A DNA stretch of 64,000 nucleotides from Methanomassiliicoccales archaeon (GCA_038740345.1 JAVYMA010000001.1:119930-183929); one strand, 5' to 3'; positions 54,841-63,842 are shown, counted from the stretch's first letter. The notes: generated from the letters alone by a model not told the origin. A program made the numbers and translations.

Positions 54841-54970
54841 ATTCCCATCTCAGAATTACATCGAAAACCCCTAGAGAGCTGAGGATGAACCGCCTGGTGC
54901 CGCGATCGCGTCGAGCATAAGCAACTCAAGGAACAAAATTTCAAATATGGTTTCTGTATTTTAGTGCGTA

Positions 54971-55077
54971 CCCGACTTAGCTCAGTCTGGTTAGAGCGGC
55001 TGACTGTAGTGGGTTTCCGGCATGTCCGGTCTCCAGCCGTTATCAGCAGGCGCCCGGTTCAAATCCGGGAGTCGGGA
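54971..55077 (+). tRNA. tRNA-Tyr (anticodon GTA) with 32-base intron
   Basis: The acceptor stem CCCGACT (54971-54977) pairs with AGTCGGG (55070-55076), then discriminator A. C1-G72 is the archaeal tRNA-Tyr identity pair. The anticodon stem GCTGA (54999-55003) pairs with TCAGC (55043-55047). The anticodon is GTA (55006-55008). An intron at 55010-55041 follows base 37 at the canonical place, so a bulge-helix-bulge cut by the splicing endonuclease is expected. CCA is not encoded. TATA-like AAATATG lies about 25 bases upstream. Confidence 0.95.
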
Positions 55078-55528
55078 CTTCATTTTAATTAAAGATGATT
55101 TCAAAGTTTCGAATTTATGCATAATTTGATAATCCTTTTTGGATCCTTTTCTGAGGGCTTAAGAAAATTCTTTTTCTGAGGGGCTCATAGTTTCTTCATG
55201 GCCTTAAGAAAACTCCTCTTTGATAATCCGAGATTCTAACTTATCATTGCCTTTCCCAAAAGACGTAGTGAACTTAAGTTCGAATTAACCGCAGGACCCC
55301 ACTCTAATTTTATAAATGGAAAACAAAATAACTTTCTACATGAAATTAGACTCAAGGAGAACGCAATATAATTCATGAACATTCGAAATATTATAGAAAT
55401 GATGGCTTTCTGCATATACTACTGAGTATCAAATGGCGGACTTGTGGGCGCTCATTATATATTTTGTAGGATTAATCTATATCATCCATCGCGCATTCAT
55501 ATAATGCGATGCAAGATGAGTGGATGAT
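55078..55528. other. AT-rich gap with short repeats before a sensor kinase
   Basis: No gene seen. Short repeats occur: TTTTCTGAGGG at 55147-55157 and 55172-55182, and GGCTTAAGAAAATTC (55156-55170) with a near copy GGCCTTAAGAAAACTC (55200-55215). The right end has a TATA-like TTATATATTT (about 55455-55464) that should drive the sensor kinase gene. Confidence 0.5.
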
Positions 55529-56560
55529 ATGTTCAAAGGCCCCATTAAGGTTCTGGTAATCATTGCCAAAGAGGATTTGCGAAAGCATATGCTGGATATA
55601 ATCTCGCGTTCTCCTATAGTGAAGATGGAACCTACCATGGCAGTTACCTTCAATGAAGGCGCGAACTTGGCCACCCAGGATAAATTCGGAGTGGCTCTTG
55701 TGGACCTTGATCTTCCAGATTGCGCGGGGCTAGATGCTTTAGTAAGGCTGAGGGAGAAGGCTCCACGACTTCCCATCACTATACTAACGAATTCTTTGGA
55801 TGAAAGTGCAATGGCAAAGGCGAGACAACTTGGGGCTCAGAATCACGCCATAATCGGTCATTTCGATGAGGTGTCTCTGCCAAGTTTCCTTCTGTGCGCT
55901 ATGGAACGTCAAACGGCAGATGAAATGAATAAGACGTTGAAGGTCGTGAACAGCATTCTTCGCCATGATGTGCTGAATAATCTTACCGTAATTGGTGGGT
56001 CCTTGGAAATTTTCAAAATGAAAAGAGATGAGAAGTTCCTCAACTCCGCCATTAATGCAGTGGATAGATCAGTTGACCTCATCAAGAAGATGAAGGAAGT
56101 GGAGAACGTAATCTCTCCCAAAGAGATGAAAAAAATAGATCTACGGATGGTACTGGAAGAGTTGGTGAAAAAATATTCAGGCAGTACCACTCGCTTTTTC
56201 TTATCAGGGGAAGGGAGCGTTTTGGCGGATGATGCGTTACCTTCCGTCTTCGATAACATCATCATAAACGCCCTGTTGCATTCCAACACAGATGAGGTGA
56301 GAATCGATATAACAGACCGTATTTCTGAAGGGATATGCGAGGTCCGTATCGCGGATAAGGGTATCGGCATTCCCGATGAAATAAAAGCAAAGATCTGGCA
56401 GGAGGGTTTCAAGTACGGGAAGAGCGGTCAATCCGGTCTAGGCCTATTCATCGTGCGCAAAGTGGTGGAGAGGTATGGGGGCTCTGTGAACGTGGTTGAC
56501 AACATCCCCAAAGGCACTATCTTCATTGTTCGATTGCACCGATGGGAGGAGAACAAATAA
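55529..56560 (+). CDS. Histidine kinase with degenerate receiver domain
   Basis: A 343-residue soluble protein. Residues about 1-125 are a receiver-like domain: IKVLVIIAKEDL, then ALVDLDLPDCAG with an Asp. The usual DD pair and the distal Lys are missing, so it may not be phosphorylated normally. The kinase part has SILRHDVLNNLTVIGG as His motif, N box NIIINALLHS, G1 box DKGIGIPDE and GLGLFIVRK. It is close in type to the kinase at 5388-7250 but lacks PAS domains. GTG 55520 is an alternative start. No regulator gene is adjacent. Confidence 0.88.
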   Translation: MFKGPIKVLVIIAKEDLRKHMLDIISRSPIVKMEPTMAVTFNEGANLATQDKFGVALVDLDLPDCAGLDALVRLREKAPRLPITILTNSLDESAMAKARQLGAQNHAIIGHFDEVSLPSFLLCAMERQTADEMNKTLKVVNSILRHDVLNNLTVIGGSLEIFKMKRDEKFLNSAINAVDRSVDLIKKMKEVENVISPKEMKKIDLRMVLEELVKKYSGSTTRFFLSGEGSVLADDALPSVFDNIIINALLHSNTDEVRIDITDRISEGICEVRIADKGIGIPDEIKAKIWQEGFKYGKSGQSGLGLFIVRKVVERYGGSVNVVDNIPKGTIFIVRLHRWEENK

Positions 56561-56608
56561 TCATTCGTAAAAACCATTATAATAAAAGATGTGAGCTTCA
56601 GCCCTTTC

Positions 56609-57901
56609 CTAGCAACGTTCCAAGAGCTCGTTGGCCATAGCCTGAGAATCTTCCAAGATTCTCTCTTCATCTAAAGTCATGATTTTGCGATCCAGCATCA
56701 AGATTTCGCCCCCGCAAATGCTAGTTTTCACATTACCCGCATGTGTGGAATAAACGATATTGGATATCACATTCCATTCATTCAAAGGACGGAGATTCGG
56801 AGCTTTTCCATCCAATATAATTATGTCCGCTCTCTTCCCCACTTCGATGGAGCCGAGCTCATCTCCCATACCGATGGCCTTGGCAGCATTTATAGTGGTG
56901 AAGTCGAGGACTTGTTGCGCGCTGCAAACGGTTGGATCCCAACGACTAGATTTCTGCAACAAGCACAGGGTTTTCATTTCCCCAAGCAAGTCCAGGCTGT
57001 TGTTGGTGCTGCACCCATCTGTTCCTAATGAAACGTTCACACCTTCTGCGAGCATCTCCGGAATGGGCGCTACGCCCCCGGTAGCTAGCTTCATATTACT
57101 GACCGGACAAGAGGCTATAGAAGTCTTGGAACGTGCTAGCGCCTTCACCTCATTCACCGTCAACCAAGCACAATGAGCTGCTAGGCACTGTGGACCAAGG
57201 AAGCCTATGCTTTCAAGCCATTCTGCTGGTCTCCTCCCTGTCGCCTCCTTATGCTCATAAACCTCTTTCCTAGTCTCAGATAAATGGAAATGCAGCAGTG
57301 CTCCCTGCGCTAAAGCGAATTCTTTTGAGGCCATGAAAGTCTCTTCCGAGCAAACGTAGACTCCTTGCAGCCCCACACCGGGGATTATTTTCTCCTTCCC
57401 TTTATGTGAAGCGTGGAAGTGCTTGCAGTTCTGCAAAGGCACTCCTTTCTGGGTGGTGAATCTCTGATCCAACACTGCCCAGCAAAGAACCCCCCTGAGA
57501 CCCGAATTTTCCACCACCTTCGCTATAATATCCTCCGAGTAGTACAAATCCACAAATGTGGTAGTGCCAGAACGGATCAACTCCAGACATCCCAATCTAG
57601 CGCCAATGTCAATATCCTTCGCTTCTCTCTTCGCATCAGCTGCAAAGACCTTTTCCAGGAATTGGTCGAAAGGCATATCATCCGCTATGCCTCTCATGAT
57701 GGCCATGGCCACATGGGTATGAGTGTTTATCAGGCCAGGCAGGACTATATCTCCGCTGGCATCGATTACCTGATCAGCTGATTCATTCACCTTCCCCACT
57801 TTAGCCAACTTTCCTTTCTCGATGAGGATGTCTCCGCGGAAGACGTGTCGCTTAGGGTTCTGAGTAACCACCATGCCGTTCTTGATGAGCAGACTCTTCA
57901 T
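56609..57901 (-). CDS. Amidohydrolase (SAH/MTA deaminase-like)
   Basis: A 430-residue metal-dependent hydrolase like S-adenosylhomocysteine/methylthioadenosine deaminase. Metal residues lie in LINTHTHVAMAIMRG, LHFHLSETRKEVYEH and LGTDGCSTNNSLD, with CLAAHCAWL between. Such enzymes deaminate SAH, MTA or 5'-deoxyadenosine to inosine derivatives in methanogens. The exact substrate is not fixed by sequence. It is convergent with the sensor kinase gene and divergent from the MBL-fold gene. Confidence 0.9.
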   Translation of the reverse strand: MKSLLIKNGMVVTQNPKRHVFRGDILIEKGKLAKVGKVNESADQVIDASGDIVLPGLINTHTHVAMAIMRGIADDMPFDQFLEKVFAADAKREAKDIDIGARLGCLELIRSGTTTFVDLYYSEDIIAKVVENSGLRGVLCWAVLDQRFTTQKGVPLQNCKHFHASHKGKEKIIPGVGLQGVYVCSEETFMASKEFALAQGALLHFHLSETRKEVYEHKEATGRRPAEWLESIGFLGPQCLAAHCAWLTVNEVKALARSKTSIASCPVSNMKLATGGVAPIPEMLAEGVNVSLGTDGCSTNNSLDLLGEMKTLCLLQKSSRWDPTVCSAQQVLDFTTINAAKAIGMGDELGSIEVGKRADIIILDGKAPNLRPLNEWNVISNIVYSTHAGNVKTSICGGEILMLDRKIMTLDEERILEDSQAMANELLERC

Positions 57902-57997
57902 TCACACCAGGGCCAAATCCGAGTCAGCCTTAATCAATCTTTGTCGCATATGTGGAGGGAGTATGGATTAAATGAAAGCGAGGCTTTGAGGTGTGAG

Positions 57998-58807
57998 ATG
58001 ACAAAGATTATATTCTTGGGGACAGGGGGAGGACGATTCGCTACCGTTTACCAGGTGCGTCGCACCGGCGGAATATATCTAGAAGATGGGGCTCGGATAC
58101 ACCTCGACCCTGGGCCAGGAGCGTGCTTGGCCATGCGGAATATGCGCCTGGACCCTTCACGGACAGATGCCGTGATCATATCCCATTGTCATCCAGACCA
58201 CTATGGGGACGCTGAGATAATCCTGGAGGGCATGACTTCATGCTCCTTCACCAGGAGAGGGTTGTTGGCAGGAAGCAGGAGCGCGATATTAGGTACAAGC
58301 GACTTTGGCCCTGCCATTTCTCGCTATCATCGTAGTATTATACCTGAAATTAAGGCCATGCTCCCTGGAGATGAGTTAGAGATAAAAGGGGTGCGCCTAA
58401 AAGCCACTCGCACTGCGCACACCGACCCTGATGGCATTGGCTTTCGCTTCTTGACCACCAAAGGCGTTGTTTGCTATGTGGGTGATACTGAGCTCCAGAA
58501 TGAGATACTAGATGAGCATAAGGGCGCCAGGGTGCTGATCATGAATGTGACAACGCCTTTGCACTCGAGGGTCAGGTATCATTTGTGCACCGAAGATGCG
58601 GCAGAGATGGCAAGGGTGATCAAACCAGAGCTGGCAGTGATTACTCATTTTGGCTCTAAGATGGTGCATGATGGCCCCGAATATCAAAGACGATACGTGG
58701 AAGAGGAATCGGGGGTTAGAACCATAGCCGCGGAGGATTTCATGACTCTGCATTTAAACCAACGCATCTCGTTGCGCAGAATGAAGGCCGTTAAAGCATC
58801 TGGATAA
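57998..58807 (+). CDS. Metallo-beta-lactamase-fold hydrolase
   Basis: A 269-residue MBL-fold protein. The metal motif HxHxDH is at SHCHPDHYGD (about 62-71). Further elements are AHTDPDGIGFRF, CYVGDTEL with the bridging Asp, and VITHFGSKM with the last His. It resembles RNase Z-like or UlaG-like hydrolases of small phosphodiesters; the substrate is unknown. I start at ATG 57998, with GAGGTGTGAG upstream; the longer ORF from 57845 overlaps the divergent amidohydrolase start region. It is followed at 49 bases by the GTPase gene. Confidence 0.86.
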   Translation: MTKIIFLGTGGGRFATVYQVRRTGGIYLEDGARIHLDPGPGACLAMRNMRLDPSRTDAVIISHCHPDHYGDAEIILEGMTSCSFTRRGLLAGSRSAILGTSDFGPAISRYHRSIIPEIKAMLPGDELEIKGVRLKATRTAHTDPDGIGFRFLTTKGVVCYVGDTELQNEILDEHKGARVLIMNVTTPLHSRVRYHLCTEDAAEMARVIKPELAVITHFGSKMVHDGPEYQRRYVEEESGVRTIAAEDFMTLHLNQRISLRRMKAVKASG

Positions 58808-58856
58808 TCATGTAGAGACAATATTATTTTATGGCCAGAATGGTCTTTGGAAAAGG

Positions 58857-59450
58857 ATGATCGTTTGTCAGATAGCAGGTTTCCTTGGCTCAGGCAAAAC
58901 AACACTCATGATTCGCTTGGGTAAGGAGCTCAATCGGGCGGGGAAAAAGGTCGCTATAATCGTAAATGAAGTAGGCGAGGTAGGAGTGGATGGGACGTTA
59001 ATCGATGCCTACGGCCTTCACGCAGTGGAGATCACTGAGGGATGTATTTGCTGCTCTTTATCTGGAAGCCTGCAGAACACCTTGAGGATAGTGGCTAAGG
59101 AATTCTCGCCCGATTTCATTCTGATAGAGCCCACGGGGTTGGCTCTGCCAAATAAAGTGAACGGTATAATCCGAGTCTCTATGGTGGAGACAGAGAGAAA
59201 TGTCTCAGTGGCGCTGGTAGATGCTTTCAGGGCGGACGCCCTTTTTAAGGAGACCAGAGCTTTCTTCGCTAGGCAGATATCAGGGGTGGACGTAGTCGCG
59301 GTCAATAAAATCGATCTGGTGAGCGAAGAGAGGTTGAAGCAGATCGAAGCGCTTGTGAGAGAACTGGCTCCCGAGGCTAAGATAGCACGCATCTCCGCCC
59401 GCAAAGGACAGGGCGTGAATGAGCTTATGAAGGCTTTAGGGGTGGTTTGA
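58857..59450 (+). CDS. G3E GTPase, CobW/HypB-like
   Basis: A 197-residue P-loop GTPase of the SIMIBI G3E group (COG0523-like). Walker A is GFLGSGKTTL (about 8-17), the CxCC metal motif is in EGCICCSL (about 62-69), NKID is present, and EPTGLALP marks the switch region. It stops before the CobW C-terminal domain, so it is a minimal form. G3E proteins insert metals or maintain B12 enzymes, for example MeaB and HypB. Its stop overlaps the next start (TGATG), and RamA follows, so service to corrinoid proteins is a reasonable inference. Confidence 0.9.
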   Translation: MIVCQIAGFLGSGKTTLMIRLGKELNRAGKKVAIIVNEVGEVGVDGTLIDAYGLHAVEITEGCICCSLSGSLQNTLRIVAKEFSPDFILIEPTGLALPNKVNGIIRVSMVETERNVSVALVDAFRADALFKETRAFFARQISGVDVVAVNKIDLVSEERLKQIEALVRELAPEAKIARISARKGQGVNELMKALGVV

Positions 59451-59875
59451 TGGAGGAAGACAGTAAAGCAATGGCGTCTGCGGGCTCATATGGAAGACGC
59501 GTACATTTCAAGCCTCGGGGCAAAATGGATGGAAAAACGCTAGCCTCAATCATGAACGCAGCTATGAGTCAGGCCGTACAGAACCTTATCCAAGGTGGCA
59601 CACTATTGGGCCATTTTAAGGCCATAGCAACGACGGAAGAAGGCTTCGTGAAGATCAGCCTCATCGACCCAGTTATCGGCGCTGAGGCCGAAGATAACGT
59701 AAGCAGCAAAGACGTGGGTGAGGGTGTTATCAACATAATGGCAGCAGTGGCCGGACGCACTGACGAAGAGGTGAAAAGGGCCGTTGAAAACTGCATTTCT
59801 ATTTTAGCCCGCTACCTTTGGATAGAGGAAAATAAGCAAATGACCTGCGCTAATAGAATCTTGGAACCGAGGTGA
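59450..59875 (+). CDS. Unknown protein, 141 aa, between GTPase and RamA
   Basis: I do not recognise this protein. Start ATG 59450 overlaps the GTPase stop. It has a basic N-terminus (SYGRRVHFKPRGKMDGKT), then an Ala/Met-rich helix (ASIMNAAMSQAVQNLIQGG), beta strands (GHFKAIATTEEGFVKISLID) and C-terminal helices. There is one Cys near residue 108 and another near 135. No signal or membrane helix. Tight coupling to both the GTPase and RamA strongly suggests that it acts with them. Confidence 0.8.
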   Translation: MEEDSKAMASAGSYGRRVHFKPRGKMDGKTLASIMNAAMSQAVQNLIQGGTLLGHFKAIATTEEGFVKISLIDPVIGAEAEDNVSSKDVGEGVINIMAAVAGRTDEEVKRAVENCISILARYLWIEENKQMTCANRILEPR

Positions 59876-59880
59876 GACAT

Positions 59881-61509
59881 TTGGAGGAGTTTGGAATAGC
59901 TTTGGACATAGGAACGAGCGGGACGAGGGCGCATGCACTAGACCTCAAGACAGGAAAGATCCTTTCCACCGCCATCACCGTGAGGCATCCCGTCCCTGGC
60001 ATGAACGTGATGGATCATCTAACCTTTTGCATCGAGGTAGATAAGGATCTGGCTAGCAGGCTTTTGATAGATACCGCAAATCAACTTATGGGTATGCTGG
60101 GCGTCGATTTGAAAAAGGTGAAACGCCTGGCTATATGCGGAAACCCTATCCAGCTATCCATCTTTCAGAATATGGAGATAAGGGATTTGGCTTTTGCAGG
60201 AGAGAGAGCTCTAAAGGTAAGAGGCGTGGAGCTGCAAAAGCGAGACGCCAAGGTAATCAAGGCGGCAGATCTAGGCCTGGCCGTGAACCCTGAGGCTGAT
60301 CTATTCGTGCCTCCTGCCATCAAACACGAAATTGGCGCAGACGCCCTAGCCATGATGGTTAAAAGTGGTCTCCTCGAAAGAAAGGAGAACTGCCTGGTGA
60401 CAGACTATGGCACAAACGCAGAGATGGCGCTCAAAGTCGGGGATGAGATTTATACAGGCTCGGCAGCTGCTGGGCCAGCCATCGAGGGTCAGCACATAAG
60501 AAGCGGAATGCTTGCTTCTCCTGGAGCCATTTCCGATTTCGATTTCCAGTTCCAATGGCGCAACAAAGTCTTGGATGAGACGTTGATGGTGCAGGAAGGG
60601 GACCTGGTCGATCCAAGTACAGGTGTGGTGGTAGAGGAGGGGGCGATGCACGGGAAGGCCTTGGGGATTACGGGAACAGGAGTGATAGCCGCTATCGCCC
60701 TGGGTATGGAGACCAACTTAATAAAAACGCCTAATATATTAACCAATGATGGCGCCCTTCATTTCATGGATGGCATTGATCTTAGCCAACACGATTTTCA
60801 AGAGGCGGCAAAGACGTTTGGGGCTATGCGCGCGGGCCATTTCACCTTGTTAGAGCATGCCGGAATCAAGTTCGAAGAACTGGACAGCATGTATATGTCC
60901 GGAGCTTCAGGCACCTATGTGGATGCACTTAAAGCGCAAAAAGTAGGCCTCATACCTCCATCGTTCAATACTATATACCAAGTGGGCAACACCTCATTGG
61001 CCCTTGCCACTGATATTGTCCGGGACCCTGAGTGGATGGACAGACTACAAAGCATCGCCAACGGAATTCGCTCTAATCATGTTATGTTTGCTACCGATAA
61101 GGTATTCGAGCACATTTTCATTCAAGAATTGGCGTATTGGCAGGAAGGAATGCCGATTGAAGCCTACAACATGATGCTGCGCATGGAAGGGATACAAGAG
61201 CTCCCTTCGAAAATAAAGAGAGGTAAAGTGGTGAAGCTTGTCCAGCGAGATATTCCTGTACTAGGGGACAAGGGCTTGAAGATACTTCGCGACATTGGAG
61301 TTAGGATCGAAGGGTCTTTCTCTGGCTGTAATGGATGTAAGCGCTGCCTGAAAGAATGCCCAGAACGGGCCATAAGTATGGAGAAATTCAATGGTGGCTT
61401 TCACATATGCATATCCTCAGATTTATGTGGGGGAACTGCCTGCCTGCGCTGCGAGCAAGTTTGTCCAGAGAAGGTTTTCCGTTTCAAAGAGCTTAAAATT
61501 AGCAAATAG
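59881..61509 (+). CDS. ramA: RamA-type corrinoid protein reductive activase
   Basis: RamA is an ASKHA-fold iron-sulfur ATPase that reduces corrinoid proteins of methyltransferases from Co(II) to Co(I). The 542-residue protein has the ASKHA phosphate loop ALDIGTSGTRAH near the start, DYGTNAEMAL in the middle, and two C-terminal 4Fe-4S motifs, CNGCKRCLKECP and CGGTACLRCEQVCP. I start at TTG 59881, 5 bases after GAGGTGA; the GTG 59872 belongs to that ribosome site. It should serve the methanol (and possibly methylamine) corrinoid proteins, in line with mtaB at 62.4 kb. Confidence 0.93.
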   Translation: MEEFGIALDIGTSGTRAHALDLKTGKILSTAITVRHPVPGMNVMDHLTFCIEVDKDLASRLLIDTANQLMGMLGVDLKKVKRLAICGNPIQLSIFQNMEIRDLAFAGERALKVRGVELQKRDAKVIKAADLGLAVNPEADLFVPPAIKHEIGADALAMMVKSGLLERKENCLVTDYGTNAEMALKVGDEIYTGSAAAGPAIEGQHIRSGMLASPGAISDFDFQFQWRNKVLDETLMVQEGDLVDPSTGVVVEEGAMHGKALGITGTGVIAAIALGMETNLIKTPNILTNDGALHFMDGIDLSQHDFQEAAKTFGAMRAGHFTLLEHAGIKFEELDSMYMSGASGTYVDALKAQKVGLIPPSFNTIYQVGNTSLALATDIVRDPEWMDRLQSIANGIRSNHVMFATDKVFEHIFIQELAYWQEGMPIEAYNMMLRMEGIQELPSKIKRGKVVKLVQRDIPVLGDKGLKILRDIGVRIEGSFSGCNGCKRCLKECPERAISMEKFNGGFHICISSDLCGGTACLRCEQVCPEKVFRFKELKISK

Positions 61510-61775
61510 AGCTGAAGACTTTGCATGACAATAGGTTTAATAGTTAAAAAAAATACGGAATAATAAAGGATTAATAGATGAGGAGTGCAGCCTAAAAACC
61601 GTTCAAGGAACTTTGTTCTCTTGAGACGAAATAGAATAGAAAAAAAATTTGTGTTCAGAAAAGCCTGTCTATAATAATGGCAGAAATTCCACAGTGATTC
61701 GAAATATAATACATTCTCGTTGCGAACTCTAAAAGACCTATTGACCAATTCTTTCATTCATAAATAGGTGACAAA
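61510..61775. other. AT-rich spacer between ramA and HD-domain gene
   Basis: Nothing gene-like is visible. The stretch is A/T-rich, with AATAAAGGATTAATAG-like sequence and poly-A runs at 61630-61650. AGGTGA at 61766-61771 is the ribosome site for the HD gene. Confidence 0.4.
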
Positions 61776-62324
61776 TTGAGGCGAGATGATGCTTTGGCCC
61801 TAATACGCTCATACGCCAGACAAGAGAGTAACATAAAGCATATGCTAGCAGTTGGGGCGATAATGAGGAGAATGGCACATCGGTTGGGAGAAAATGAGGA
61901 GGAATGGGAGGTTACGGGCATCTTGCATGACATCGATTTCGAGATTTGCTGAGGCCCACATGAACATGGCCTCCTGGCTAGTAATATTCTAGAAGGGAAA
62001 GCGAGTAAATGCATTATAGAGGCCATAATGGCACATAATCATGAGTGCACAAATGTGCGAGTGGATAACAATCTGAAGAAAGCTTTGATCGCCTCAGATG
62101 CGGCCTCCGGCTTAATCATCGCCTGCGCTTTGGTTACACCTTCGAAAAAACTCGCTGACCTCCGGATGGAATCAGTAATCAAGAAATTTCATTCGAAGGA
62201 TTTTGCCAAGAGAGTGGACCGAGGCAGGATCTCGCTTTGCGAGGAGATAGGGCTTCGAAGGGACGAGTTCTTGGCCATCTCTTTGGAAGCTTTAAAGATC
62301 ATCTCTTCAGAACTTGGCCTATGA
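61776..62324 (+). pseudogene. HD-domain hydrolase gene interrupted by in-frame TGA
   Basis: One frame reads through 61776-62324 apart from a TGA at 61950-61952. The first part (start TTG 61776, with AGGTGA just before) has HMLAVGAIMRRMAHRL and GILHDIDFE, the HD-domain pair. The second part begins GPHEHGLLASNILEG and goes on to EAIMAHNHE, also typical for HDIG-type phosphohydrolases. Both halves are in the same frame, so the TGA is a point nonsense change and not a frameshift. TGA ends many other genes here, and no SECIS-like element stands out. So the gene is either newly dead, read through, or makes two fragments; an ATG at 62028 could begin the second. Confidence 0.8.
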
Positions 62325-62420
62325 TTCATTTTCAATAAATTCCAGATTAGCGATATTACTGAGTCAAATAAAGTAAAATTGGGAAAGGTTTTGGAATTGG
62401 TTTGAAATGGCGTTCACGGC

Positions 62421-63830
62421 TTACAATCCATAGTTCTTGGGATTGAACATGGGGATGTTCTTGTAAGTCTTGAGAGCCCAATCCTTAAACTTCTCCTGAT
62501 CGTCTGGCAAAGATTTTAGGTCAGTGATGATCTTGGCCAGAACGTCCTTTTCCTGCTTGTTGAGGCGTAACCCATTCTTACTAGCGGCTGACTCTTGGAT
62601 GAGCTCTGCTGCTTTAAGTCCAGCGGCTTTCGCTCTTAGGTATATGTCCTTGCCCTCTGAGACTATGGCCTCACCAATCTTGTACGCCTGCGGTATGGCT
62701 ATGCAAAATCCCTCTGGGCTCTTGAACATGTCCGCCGCCATGTATAGGTCTCTCAGAGTTTTGTCGAGTTTTGCTTGCTTGGCGGTGTTCATGAGAGCCG
62801 CTTCGTAACCGATAACACCTAGCCAGCATGCGACAGAAGACCCTCCGAACTCTGGATGGTATTCCACTGACTCATTGGACCAAAGATCGCAGGTGTGCGC
62901 CATGAGGTTGCCCATAAGGTCGGCGTGAGCGCATTGGGCACCTTTTCCCTCTTGCGCGGAAGGTTTGCCCGAGATGGCCTTCAGGATTGGTCCCTCATAA
63001 CCGCAATCCTTGTCAGGACCAGTCGCTCCAGCCTCATAAGCCACGAGAGTCCTGGCGGCAGCGATGCATCTCGTCACGGCGGCGAAGGTCCTGGCAACGT
63101 CTTTGTCCAGGTAGCCTCCGGCCATGAACATGGCCGTGTTCGCTCCAGCGCAGTTGGTGTCCCCTCCAGCAATTACCTTGTTCTTTTTGCATATGTCCAC
63201 TAGCTGCGGCCAGAGCCATTCCATGTCCAATGAACCAAGATAGCCGATACCGAATAGCCAGGCTTTGATGTCTCCATTCATTATCGCCCAGTCTGCTACC
63301 TCTTTCCCACCCATGGACTCGATGGATATCACATCGGCTCCATTCTCGGCAGCCACCTCAGCAGCTTCGATAACCTTCTCAGGGTAGCTGTGAGTCTTAT
63401 CCATGCCAGGGAGTAGACCTTTCTCGCATAGCCTTGGGTCAGCGATGGTGTGCCTAATAGAGAGTGCGATGCCATATTCATCATGATACTTCTCCATCAT
63501 GGCTTTTTGGCCCGCTACCACCGGCTTCTCAAACTTTTGGGGGTCATTTACCATTTGGAAGATGTGCTCGTTCTCCAGCTGAACTGCAGGGAATCCTAGA
63601 GTTATAGCCCGGTCCAGGCAGTCTTTGGTGATATAGTCGACGTATTCTCTGACCAGTGTTTCTGGGGTTTTCTCTGCTCCGGGTCTGGGTGCGAAGTTTA
63701 TTTCAGGTACTACCCAGCCTTGCCCAATCTTCTGGCCTAGCCCATACGAGACAGGATACTTAGCCTCTCCGAATACCACCTCATCAGCGCTCTTATATTC
63801 CATCTTAGTGAATCTTTTTAATGACGCCAT
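62421..63830 (-). CDS. mtaB: Methanol:corrinoid methyltransferase MtaB
   Basis: MtaB transfers the methyl group of methanol to the corrinoid of MtaC, the first step of methanol-based methanogenesis. The 469-residue protein is full length. It carries the conserved segments INFAPRPGAEKTPETLV, LENEHIF, GGDTNCAGANTAMFMAGG and YEAGATGPDKDCGYEGPILK, with Cys and Glu for zinc. I start at ATG 63830, since GGAGGTG lies 5 bases before it; the GTG at 63836 overlaps this site. The partial gene upstream (63843 on) belongs to the same operon. Confidence 0.97.
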   Translation of the reverse strand: MASLKRFTKMEYKSADEVVFGEAKYPVSYGLGQKIGQGWVVPEINFAPRPGAEKTPETLVREYVDYITKDCLDRAITLGFPAVQLENEHIFQMVNDPQKFEKPVVAGQKAMMEKYHDEYGIALSIRHTIADPRLCEKGLLPGMDKTHSYPEKVIEAAEVAAENGADVISIESMGGKEVADWAIMNGDIKAWLFGIGYLGSLDMEWLWPQLVDICKKNKVIAGGDTNCAGANTAMFMAGGYLDKDVARTFAAVTRCIAAARTLVAYEAGATGPDKDCGYEGPILKAISGKPSAQEGKGAQCAHADLMGNLMAHTCDLWSNESVEYHPEFGGSSVACWLGVIGYEAALMNTAKQAKLDKTLRDLYMAADMFKSPEGFCIAIPQAYKIGEAIVSEGKDIYLRAKAAGLKAAELIQESAASKNGLRLNKQEKDVLAKIITDLKSLPDDQEKFKDWALKTYKNIPMFNPKNYGL

Positions 63831-63842
63831 ACTCACACCTCC

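Noticed and set aside
61950..61952. TGA as selenocysteine codon
   Set aside because: No SECIS-like hairpin was apparent close by, HD hydrolases are not known selenoproteins, and Thermoplasmata are not known to use selenocysteine.
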